Source: Silene conica
Lineage: Eukaryota; Streptophyta; Magnoliopsida; Caryophyllales; Caryophyllaceae
DNA: 64,000 bases
Reading direction: 5' to 3'
Assembly (NCBI GenBank): GCA_029255685.2
Contig: CM055314.2
Coordinates: 6,094,399-6,158,398, forward strand
A program made the translations under genes and the position numbers. Positions 11,810-23,600 of the stretch are shown piece by piece (positions within the stretch are counted from its first letter, which is position 1; every line of letters begins with the position of its first letter). Under the pieces are notes generated by a model, which had not been told where the DNA came from, did no database searches, and saw only the letters and a list, made by a program, of their open reading frames with translations.

Positions 11810-12547
11810 GGGGGCGTTTGGTTGGGGTCTATAAGAAAGGGAAAGGGAAACAAAGTTACTCATTCCCTTTGTTGCCTTGTTGGTGTTTGTTTGACACAAA
11901 CAAAAGGATTGAAACTCTCTTCCTTAACCTAACCCTCAATCCATCTAATTTCTTACCTCCACCTTCCAGGGTATGAGATTTCATTACCCTTGTTACCCTC
12001 CAACCACTTTTTTCACCTACCGTCACACTTGCGACCACCACCACACTAGCCATGACCAAACCACCAACATGACGCCACCGCCACCGTCGCCACCACTACC
12101 ACCGTCACAACCGCCATACATCCCCACCACCACCACCACTGCCATTACACCGTCACCACCATCACTGTCATGACTAGTGCCACCGCCACCACCGTCATTG
12201 CCATGACATCTCCACCACCGCCGTCGCCGCCACCACCGCCATGACACTCCACCACCATCACCGTCGTGACCACCACCATGACACCCCCCATCGTTACCAC
12301 CGTCGTGACACGCCCACCACCGCCGCCATGACACCTCCACCACCATCACCGCCGCCCCGTAGATAAGTGGTTGTTTGTGGTGGTGTGTGTGTTAGTGGTA
12401 GGAGTGAGTGTTAGTGGACCATTAGTTCCCTTTCTTGGTGTAACCAAACAACGAACTAAGTTTTAGTTAATCCCTTACATATCCCCCTCTTCCCCTTTCT
12501 TACTTCCTTTCCCTTTCCCTTTCACTTTTCTCTAACCAAACGTCTCC
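11810..12547. mobile_element. PIF/Harbinger-type element with a CCA/CCG-rich core
   Basis: A 738-bp element. The left end is GGGGGCGTTTGGTTGGGG and the right end, reverse-complemented, is GGAGACGTTTGGTTAGAG. It is flanked by TTA (11807-11809 and 12548-12550), the Harbinger target duplication. The core, 12030-12355, is an imperfect CAC/CCA/CCG/TGA triplet repeat that appears coding-like in two frames but has no recognisable domain. Confidence 0.75.
12030..12355. repeat. CCA/CCG/CAC-rich trinucleotide minisatellite
   Basis: Strongly strand-asymmetric C-rich triplet tract inside the Harbinger-type element, with recurring CACCACCGCC and CATGACAC(C/T) units of roughly 30-45 bases. Long open frames on either strand are a by-product of the repeat. 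Confidence 0.8.
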
Positions 12548-12699
12548 TTATTGTTTGAAATATAAAACAATGTAATACGTCTAAAACAACTTCTTTCACC
12601 GTGGAAATCACTAACACCCGCAACAACAACCGCTACCATTGGTGGCTTTCTTTCCTTGTTGTCCTCGGCGAGTGGCGACCTCCTCTGCAATAATTTAAG

Positions 12700-13543
12700 G
12701 GTATTGCTCAATCATAGACAAGTTTTACTCAATCATGAACATAATTAACCATAATACCCCTATCTTTTCATAACATTTACAATCTTATTTCACCTTCTCT
12801 CACTCTAAAAACAATTAAACATCATGGAAACATGCATGACATAAATGAATGGATCCGGGCATTAAACAATGCCGACAATAGGTCTCATAACCCGTAGGAG
12901 GATTTTGATGTATGAATGTAGTTTAACAAGATTTTCTTCAAGCATTTTAAAGGCAATTTTTTGAATATTTTCCTCTATTCTCGGTCTCCCCTCGCCAAGA
13001 AGTTGAAGATTTTTAACTTGATAGAAAATGAAAATAAGGATTCAATCCATTGAAGCCATAGTACAACTCCTTTTGGGTATGCACTTTATGTGAATTCCAA
13101 TGCCACTGTAAATCCATTGATGTAAAGCTGCGAGGATTAGCAATTTTTTGATTACTTTACTTTATGTGATATCAATTTGTTATCTAATTGAACATCCTAC
13201 AAATTTAATAATATTATTGTGACATGATTCAATTCAAATAACAATCGAAAAAATAAGAATAAGGAAGAAAATGAACAAAACAGAAAACGATTTAAAGAAA
13301 CCCTAATTTAATTAGTCTAAATCAATTTTTTAATTTCATATAATATAATTGATAAAGGTAGAGATTATAATTATTACTTGATCGATACAAGAATTAGCAT
13401 CCATAATTAATTTTGATTAATTTTGTGGGGAGAGAATCAGAGAGAGTTTATTTTTTTTGTTTTAGGCAAAAGGGTATAAAATGAAAAGGTAATGAAAAAA
13501 AGTCCAAAAACGAGTAAAACTCGTACATATATAAGCAATTACG
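12700..13543. mobile_element. Non-autonomous Mutator-like element, copy X
   Basis: An 844-bp element with long imperfect terminal inverted repeats: the left starts GGTATTGCTCAATCATAGAC and the right, reverse-complemented, CGTAATTGCTTATATATG; both then carry A(A/G)GTTTTACTC. It is flanked by TAATTTAAG (12691-12699) and TAATTTAAT (13544-13552), 8 of 9 bases identical and of MULE length. A second member lies at about 45527-46549; the two share a stretch containing GAAACCCTAATTTAATTAGTC. No gene is recognisable inside. Confidence 0.7.
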
Positions 13544-14660
13544 TAATTTAATGGCTTGACACCTCCCAAGAACAAATATTTTTACCTAAAACAATAAATT
13601 AATCGTTTTGTAAATTATCAATACATTAACTAATCATTTTGTAAATTATCAACACATAATTTAATCGTATTTATAAATTAGTCCGACCCAAAACCGATTC
13701 CAAATAATCCAAATAAGCAAACTACCTTCATTACCAAGTAAAAACTCAGCATCACAAAAGAATCTACCCAAAATATCCAAAAGCCAAAATTGTACTCCTG
13801 CATAAGCCATAACTAGCACGAGACAAACCTAACACTCCTCACACCTACAAATTTACCATCTTACCCTCACCCCTTTCCAAAACACCCCCAAGTTTTAAAA
13901 TATGAGACTGTCTTACATCACAAATATGCGTTAAATAGAATTATGGTAATTACCTTTTAAAAAATAATTAATTATTTATAGTAGCCGCTTTTAAGCCTCA
14001 TTCTTTTGTACTTAATTTCAGTTTAGTATAGTTCTAGTCATTTCAATTCAATTCAATTTTTTCTTCACAAACTTTTTATTGTAGTTAAGTTTAGTTTAGT
14101 TCAGCTTCCACTAAATTTTGTTCAGACGATTCCGGTCCAAAAAATTAAAGTCCTAGTTTTAAGTGGATTTACGATAACCGCCTTTAGTTTTACGTGGATT
14201 TATGATAACCGCCTTTAGTTTTAAGTCGATTTATGGTAACTGCCTTTTAAATTTTAACTAAACTCAACAATATATTGTTTCTAAATCGGATTTACTCGTA
14301 TTATTAGCGGTTAAAGTACCTCACAGAAAACAGATCCCTCCCAAGCACATAGATCCTTATATAAAACGGAATTTACATAAGAATTTTCTATAGAACAATT
14401 TTATAAAACTATACTTTATTTTTTGTTTGTGGATCGATTTGACTCCGTATTAGCTTAAAACCTTCTTAAAAACAATTTCCAAAAACACTCTCAAAACACA
14501 AGGACAAAACCGTCTTTAAATCCCATCCCGTGCTCCTCCTCCTATTACCTCATCGCCGCGATATCCTAAAATCTCTTCAAACAAATTCCAGAAAATTAAA
14601 ATTAGGGTTTTTCTCTCTCATAAATCAATTAATTAGGGCTTCTGATTCCCGGCGAAAGGT
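13544..14660. other. Exoribonuclease promoter region
   Basis: AT-rich DNA with no supported gene. Short (AGTT)-rich and AACCGCCTTTAGTTTTA(A/C)GTGGATTTA repeats occur at about 14080-14250. The 5' leader just before the ATG is pyrimidine-rich (TTTTTCTCTCTC near 14608) and preceded by TTAGGG, common in plant housekeeping promoters. Confidence 0.45.
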
Positions 14661-17600
14661 ATGGGAGTTCCGGCGTTTTATCGGTGGTTAGCGGAGAAGT
14701 ATCCGTTGATTATCGTTGATGTTGTTGAAGAAGAAGATGTTGTTATTGACGGAGTTAAAATTCCGATTGATACTAGTAAACCTAACCCTAATAATCTCGA
14801 ATATGATAATCTTTATCTTGATATGAATGGGATTATTCATCCTTGCTTTCATCCTGAAGATCGGGTATGATTTTTTTTGATTTTTTATGTAATTTTTGGT
14901 TACGTAATTTTGTTTATGTTTATTTGTTTGTTAAATTTGTGTTTTTTTTTGTGATTTTTGAGTTGTTTGTTGATAACGTAGGTGCATTGTTTGTTGTCGA
15001 GGCGTAAATTGTTGCTTTGTGTTGATTAGTAATGTCCTTCTAAGTTTTAGTTTATTATTTTTGGTTGTTCTTACTGTTTCGGGTTATTGTTCGACTACAT
15101 TGCTGGTGTTCTAGCTGTGAAACTGTGCGTTTTCGCTTATTGATTAAGCGGAAATCCTAGTTACGCAGTATGCGGCAGTGGATTACGTTAGTGCATTGTC
15201 TGGTGAAGAGGAATAAATTCTGGACTTTTGCTGATTATCGCCTTTATGGGGATTCTACTACGCGTTTGTTTAATTTTTGTGGTGGTGGGTATGGTTCCGG
15301 TTTGTTGTTTGACTACATTGTTGGAGTTTTAGCTGAAAAACTGCTTTGTTTAGGCTCATTGATTAAGCAGAAACCTTCGCAGCATGAGGTAGTGGATTAC
15401 GTAGGTGCATTATTTGGCGAAATGGTGTAGATTGTGGATTTTGTTGATCAAGGATATTGTACTAAGTATTTGTTTAAGTTTTGTGGTGGTTGTTACGGTT
15501 TGAGTTGTTGTTTGACTATATTAGTTTGGCAGCATCACGGTAGAAGATTACGTAGGTGCATTGTTTGGTGAAGAGGCGAAATTGTGAATTTTTGTTGATT
15601 ATGGATATTGTAAGCAAGTGTTCACTTTTAAAATCTTGTGGTGGTTTTTACTGTTCGAGTTGTTGTTTGACTATATTGGTGGAGTTTTAGCTGAGAAGCT
15701 GCATGTTTTGGATTATTGATTAAGCGGAAATCTTAGATTGGTAGTTGACTACATAGGTGCATTGTTTGGAGAAGAGGTGTACATTGTTGAATAAGGGATT
15801 CTGTTCTAATTGTTTTTCAATTTTTGGTGGTCTTTATTGGTGGAACATTAGCTTAAAAGCCGCATGTTTTGGATTATTGATTAAGCGGAAATCTTAGATT
15901 GGCTGCATGGTGGTAGTCAACTACGTAGGTGCATTGTTTGGTGAAGAGGCGTACATTGTTGAATAGGGACACTGTTCCATTTTTTGTTCAATTTTTGGTG
16001 GTCATTACTCATTACGCTTTGTGTATTTTTCTGACTACATTAGTAGAGTTTTAGCTGGAAAATTGTAACTATTGGATCATGATTATTTGGAAATCCTTAG
16101 TTTAGCAGCATGTTGGTTCTTATTTTGCTTGGAATATGTAGAGATACCTGGAATGCTTGTAGAGTTGTAGGGTTTATAGTGTTCCACTTAATAGTTTAGG
16201 TACTTCATTGTATCAAATAAGAGCAACAAATAAAAAGGTATCTGCTTGGAGAGCTAGTGTAAGCTTCTTGCTTTACAAAAAAACAAGCCTTTTGATGTTA
16301 GTAGGTGCGTAAGCTTGTAGGTTTTCATCGAGTTATGGGTGTTACTGTGTTATTATGTTACTATTTGCCCGGATGTTAGATTATATCCTTTTCACTTAGG
16401 TTGAGCTATTTACACTTTAAAGCTTCCAATGTGGTGTCATTCACTATGATGACCTTTTTCATTCAGAGTGACATCCTTGTCACTTTTAATTTGCTTCACT
16501 GTCCTCTGCTTTTGTACTTTGTTGCATATGTGTAGTGTAAGGGTCATAATCAGAATTAATTATGTATTTGTGGAGTTCTTAAAAATAAAGGACATTAAAG
16601 CAGTCTGAGTTTTATTTTTGACGGATAATTTTAGGATGTGACACAAGTACTCCAGCGTAGGTTTTTAGATTATATTCGCAGGGTTTCAAATAATTAAAAA
16701 GTGTTAACACCTGGGTTCTGTTTTCCAATCTTGCACATTCTACTTGATGATTTTAGAGGCCTGACACTGTTTAGTGTCTGGCAAGTAAGCCTGCCCTCTT
16801 TACGGAAGTGGTGGAGATAATTTTATACTATTTGTTTAGGTTCATTTTGGTTAACTGGTCTTTTATTCTGGCGTTTTCTAGAAGGTTTGTTAGGTGTTAT
16901 CCTGTGCTCAGAAACAGGAAGTTAACACTTCTTCACTGATAAGGGTTTTTTACCGGTACATTTTTTATATGTGTAGACATTTGTTATGGACACAATGAGG
17001 CGATGCTCATGTATTAAGATCTTCATTGAGAAGAAAGTTGACTGCCAGCAAGAGTAGATGGACTCTAACTATCTTACAACTTCAGAAAGCTGAACCAGAA
17101 CTCTTGATGCATATAAGCAATATCTTAAAAAATATAACGATTCTTTTAAATTCAAATGTACCCCAAATTGTTGGAGGAATCAACTTGCAAACTTCGATAA
17201 TCCAACCCTTTTCCATCCTTTTCCTTGAAGCAACTCTTCAAATCTTAGATGGGATATTAATTGTTGTACGGAAGCAATACATGTTCACCTCATCTTTTGA
17301 GCACCCTGTTTGTGGCCACTTGTGTTAGCCTCAAGTGACTGGATATAATCATTAGTAATTAAACATTCATGTTTTGTTTACGTCCTCCATCATTGTTTCA
17401 TCAATGGTGTTTTGAAGAAATCCATTGTATAAGTCCTTCAATGGAGAAAATATGTGGACTAACATTCATTTTCTTGATGCATTTTACCTCACGTGGTTTA
17501 GATTGGTACTTTCTGAATGCTTTCTCTTCTTCATGCAGGCTTCTCCGTCTACATTTGATGAGGTGTTTCAGAATGTTTTTGACTACATAGATCGGCTATT

Positions 17601-20600
17601 TAATATGGTTCGCCCGAGAAAGCTTCTATATATGGCAATCGGTTAGTCTCATTTCTGCTTGATATTACAAGGTTCTTATGTGCGTTGTCATCCGGAAATC
17701 ACATTCATATAACATGATCTGCTTTCAGATGGTGTTGCTCCTAGAGCGAAGATGAACCAGCAGCGTTCTAGGCGGTTCAGAGCTGCTAAAGATGCAGCAG
17801 ATGCCGTATGTACTTTCCTTGACGGTGTTTTTTTCCTGTTGATACTATTTGATTTACATATTCATTTCTATTTTTCTTGTCTTTGTTTAGGCAGCTGAAG
17901 AAGAACGACTGCGTCAGGAGTTTGAACAAGAAGGCAGAAAGCTTCCTCCTAAGGAGTCGTCGCAAACCTGTGATTCCAATGTTATTACTCCTGGAACAGA
18001 GTTTATGTTTGTATTGTCTGTTGCGTTGCAATATTATGTCCACATGAGGCTAAATAGTGACCCAGGATGGAGATCCATTAAGGTAGTTCTTTAATTCTCG
18101 GATTGTATGGTGTTTATTGTCATGGTAGTTGTGTCAGTGAGTAGTAGTTTTGCTGGTTTCTAATCATGTCTGTGGATTATTTTTACAAGGTTATATTATC
18201 TGATGCCAATGTTCCTGGGGAAGGAGAGCACAAGATCATGTCTTATGTACGTCTCCAGAGGAATCTTCCTGGATATAATCCAAATACAAGACATTGTCTC
18301 TACGGACTGGTAAATGCTCTTTTAATTAGACATATAGATTTTAAATAGTGCAGTTGGTATCCATTAAGGTCACCTGATCTCTTCTGATGTTATTGAACAG
18401 GATGCCGATTTGATTATGTTGGCATTGGCTGCCCATGAAGTTCACTTCTCAATCCTGAGAGAGGTTTGTAATCATAGATTGTTCCTTATGTTCACCTTGG
18501 CTGGCATTGCCCATTTGAATGTTATTTCCAATGTTGTTTGTCTTCTGACACACACTTTCTATATGTCGATGCAGGTTGTATTCACCCCGGGACAACAAGA
18601 TAAGTGCTTTATATGTGGCCAGGTCGGCCATTTGGCTGCAGATTGTGAAGGAAAAGCAAAGAGGAAAGCTGGAGAATTTGACGAGAAAGGTGAAGCATGT
18701 GTGCCTAAAAAGCCTTTTCAGGTATGTCTTTTTACTCTTTTGTCATATATTTTAAAAATAGATGTCTTCCACTGGGAAGTATATTAGGCTCCTGTTCTTT
18801 TTCGTATATTTTTCTCATAGGAATTCCTTGCTGCAGTTTCTCAATGTGTGGACATTAAGGGAATATCTGGAGCACGAATTCAGGATTCCCAATCCTCCTT
18901 TCAAGATTGACTTTGAGTGCATTATAGATGATTTCATCTTCATTTGCTTCTTTGTTGGCAATGATTTCTTACCCCACATGCCTACCTTGGAGATTCGTGA
19001 GGTTTGTTTCAGATGTAAATCATATGTTACTTTACATTGTATATGGGTCTGTAGTCTGATTCTATCATAGTAATTGTGTTGAAGATGATAATCTGATGGA
19101 GAGATTATTTGTCTGATGGTAGCCTGTGAATTGTAGATGGTTTAGAAATAGGTCCTTTCTTTATTGGTGTTTATGTTTCCTTTCATTTCACCTTGTTAAT
19201 TTTTTAGTTTTATACTTGATTCTATAATCATTAATCTACAAGGTAAATAGGTCAATGACCTTGAACTCCACAGTTGCATTTCTCATAATTACACGCACTA
19301 TGAAAAGAATAATAGTTCATGTGGCGATAGTTATCCATGATGTGAACTTTATTCTCAGTGTGTGCACCAGTTCGCCTGAAGGGCAGTTGTGACACTTTAT
19401 GCTAATGACTAATGAGAGGGTTGATTTATATGAGACATTAGTTTTTCTGTTTGTATGACATTTAAGTGGACAGCTGATTACCTTTGCTATGCTTTTGTGA
19501 CAGGGAGCTATAAATTTATTGATGGCTGTATATAAGAAGGAATTTCGTGCATTGAAAGGGTATTTGACTAATGGAAGCAAGGTACTCACTATGAGCTATT
19601 TCTAGAGAAAGCCTGCTCTAGATATGACAGCTTAAGTTTCTGTATTTGTTTTGTTTACTGGATAGCTTTTTTAACATCACTTGTGTATTCTTGTTTGCAG
19701 CCTAACTTGAAAAAGGTTGAGTATTTCATACAAGCTGTTGGGTCATATGAGGACCAAATTTTCAACAAAAGAGCTCATTTGCAACAGGTTAGTTCATCAA
19801 TGATATATTGGGAAATAATTGTGGTTGTAGTTGTAAGAACGCTGATACTTGGAAGCTGGGATAAACAATTTTGTCTATTTATATTTATGTGAGAGAGGAT
19901 AGGAAGATGCATATGTACACTTACCCTTTCTTTTGACTGCATTTGAAATCTATATTTCCGTAAATGGGAAATTACGCATTTATACGGATCTATTGATTAT
20001 TAGTAGTATTATTTTAGTAAATTCCACGACTGTTTGATGTTTGATTTATTCCATATGTTAGTAAGTTACAGTTTGCTGAGATACACTGTTCCATTGTTCA
20101 GCGGCAAACAGATAGGATAAAACGGGAAAAAGGTCAGATTAAAAGAGGAGATGATGCACAACCTCAGTATGTACCTGAGTCTTTGGTTCCAGTTTCACGA
20201 TTTCATGGATCACGTCTTGCTTCAGCCCCATCAGCTTCCCCATTCCAGAAGGGGCAGAATGGCAGTTTAAATAATTCTAAGCCTCACAAAGTAGCACGGT
20301 TATCTTCATCAGCAACAATTGGAGCTGCTATTGTTGAGGCAGAGGATAGTCTTGAAAATGAAGTATGTTTTCCTGCTGCAGTAGATATCCTTTTTTGTAC
20401 TTTCGTCTCTTCATCCTGTTTTTGTGGAGCATGGGCTTGAAAAGTTCTCTGTTCTCTGCATTTGAAAATGTAGCTTAGTGGATTGAATGATTGGTTGCAT
20501 TTGTCACTTATCTCTAGGAACATGAAAATAAGGAGGAACTGAAAGCAAGGCTTAAAGAGTCTATTCGTGAGAAGTCAGATGTATTTAACTCGGACGAACG

Positions 20601-23600
20601 AGAAGAGGACAAGGTGTGCCCTAATCTTATTTATTATTTTGAATGAAAGTTGTTTCATGTAAAAAGAAAATCTGGGTTATCTATTGAAGTGATATTTTGA
20701 TCCAGAGTGCTGAGCAGAGTGCTGTTCTTAATGCTCATTGTAGATTAAAACGTGCAACTTTTCATTGCTGAAGTATTTGGTTTATTATCTATTATTGTGT
20801 TGTCTGCAGATTAAGTTAGGGGTGCCTGGTTGGAAAGAAAGGTACTACGAGGAGAAGTTCCTTGCCAAGTCTCCTGAAGAGATGGAGGCTATAAGGAAAG
20901 ATGTGGTAAGTTGCATGTAGTTAATTGCTACCTGCATAGTTGCGTTTTAGATTCTTCTTTAGCTATTGTTGCCACATGTTGTCTTTTATTATATTCAAGT
21001 GTCTTACAATTGCATACGCTGTCGCAGAATGATGTTTATCAAGCTCTTAGTGTTTTTATTTGTCATTGCCTTGCAACTCATCTTCATTTCCTATCTTATC
21101 CTTTTAAGCTATCTGTTATACACTGATTGAATGTGTTATCCAGCCATTTCCCAAAAGTCGAAGGATCCATATTATGCTTTCTCCTCATATACCATTGCTT
21201 TCTATGACTTATGGAGATCTTGGATAAACGGGGTAAAGGAGAGTGTATGCAACCTTGTCATAATGGAGAGGTTGACAATGAAAAATACTTGCTGCCAGCT
21301 AGTTTACAGTTTAAAGAAGCATGATTTCTTTAATGAGTGACTTTGATTTATACAGTAACTGGATGACATGTAACAGCATAAACCACATGATGCTGATCTA
21401 TGATAACTAACGCATGCCAACCGACACCACACACAAAACACCCTATTCCCACCTACGACCATCAAATATCTCCATATTTCCTCCCCAAGAACACCAGATG
21501 CAACCGTCACCACATACAAAACACTGAGAAAGAAAGCTTTTGGATATGGATGGGTTTAAGCGCACTCAAAGGAAGTATGCTTATTGTAGACAACACAATC
21601 ATGTTGGATCAGCTCATTGAGGTTTGGACTGGCTTCTGGAAGGAGTTTCACTTTTACAACCTAAAAGTTTACTAAACTGGCAGTTTAAGGCTATAGATGT
21701 TTGTCATCCTTGTTATGACATGAACGTTCAAAAAGGGCTTTGGGAAAGGATGTAGAATACTTGCATTATTAGGACATATCAATATATCTACACGAAACGG
21801 AACACATTTATGAGAAATGTGACCATAGGGTTGTAATGTGAATATTCATGATAACCATATTCAGTATGGGACCTGGGAAGATTTGACTTTTTTCTTTCTT
21901 GGTGCACTGCCAAATTCTTATCTGTGTTCCAGTGCATTTTCTTGGTCTGTTTTGAGCTTACCATGTTACTTTTGCAGGTTTTGAAATACACTGAAGGTTT
22001 GTGCTGGGTCATGCATTATTACTATGAAGGTGTAACCTCATGGCAGTGGTGCGTTTGTTTGCTCCCAACTCTTGCAGTTTTTGTAGTTTCCTTACAGTAT
22101 GCCACCTTAGAACTTCCTATCTCCAGGGCACTGCAAAAACTCTATTGGCATTTGTTCATGAGCATTTCTTTACAGTATCTCAGCTTGTTTAGTAGATGTA
22201 GTTGAGCTTTAAAGATGGTCATCTTTCAACTGTGTTTAGGGGATCCGTGGATGTGTTCAATTTTTTTTTTCATTTGCTAAGAAGAGTGGGGATTCTATTC
22301 TTTTCCCGAGTAACCTTTTAATTGTCTTCTTTTTGGTTGCGAGCTGTCTGCTTATATGTTACTTTTTGATGGGTGCTTAATTTTGGTCTGTTGGATAGAA
22401 TAGATTGGCTGCATAAGAATGTTTACATTTAAGTGTACTGATTAGTCGGTGAAACGAGGGGACCGTCCGTTTTGGGGGAGAGGGAAGGGAATTATGTCGT
22501 ATGTTTTTTAGTTAGAGGCTACTTAGAGCATCTTAATTTGTTTGATTCTGATTTTTCTCTTCCAGTTTGGTCTCAGCCTATTATATGTACAGTTGAATAT
22601 TATATCATTGTAATTCACTTACATCTCAAGTATCAGGGATATGCTTCAGTTTGCAACTTCTTATGCCTTCGCTTCTCATGGTTTGTTGTGTATATAGGTT
22701 CTATCCATATCATTATGCTCCTTTTGCTTCGGATATCAAGGATATTGCTCATTTGGATATCAGTTTTGAGATAGGCACTCCTTTCAAGCCATTTGATCAA
22801 CTTATGGGAGTTTTTCCTGCTGCAAGGTTTACTCCTCACCCATTTCTTGATTTCATTCTTGTCTTATGCTGGTTCTAACTTCTAACTATGTTACTTGTTG
22901 CAGTGCCCACGCACTTCCACTGGAGTACAGGAAGTTGATGAGTGATCCTACCTCCCCAATTATTGATTTTTACCCAATAGGTATGTCTGTAATGGACTAC
23001 AAATTTAGTAGTAGTTAATACCTGCTGTAAACAATGTGAACTCATGCAGTCATGCTGTTTGTGTTTGAATGTTTATTGAAGAATATGATTGCACAGTACT
23101 TGAGGTTAGAAAATGAAACTAGCATCTGCAGTTAATTTCTGTCGTCTAGCTATCTGTTTTTGTGGCGAGGAGCCGAAGAGCATTCTTTGATGCCTATCGA
23201 ACGTCATGATTGATGAAGGATTAAAAAAACTTTGTCGATAAGTACTGTAGGCTCGTAGTTAGTGGCCTACAGTTCCTACAGCTACAAATATTTTTCTGCT
23301 TGATGGTCTCCATGCGTAAGATGTTTCTGTTAATCATTCACTTTCTCAATTCTTCAGATTTTGACGTGGACATGAACGGAAAGCGGTACGCTTGGCAGGT
23401 GTGTTGTCTCTCTTACTCCTTCCAGCGCTCTAAATCTTTATGTATATAGTTCAACAAAGCTTTAGTTCCATAATGATTAAGAGGCGGCCAATATGGCTTT
23501 TCATTTTAAATTTTGATGTACATGCTTGTTGAAATATCTTGTTTCAAATTGTGCAGGGGATCTCGAAATTACCCTTCATTGATGAAGATCGCCTCCTTAC

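Noticed and set aside
12023..12349. Open frame of 108 codons rich in Gly/Val/Trp on the minus strand
   Set aside because: By-product of the CCA/CCG triplet repeat; no domain, no conserved start context.
15170..15430. 86-codon open frame in exoribonuclease intron 1
   Set aside because: It spans two units of a degenerate repeat inside an intron with good flanking splice sites; no known domain. Kept only as a finding about the repeat.
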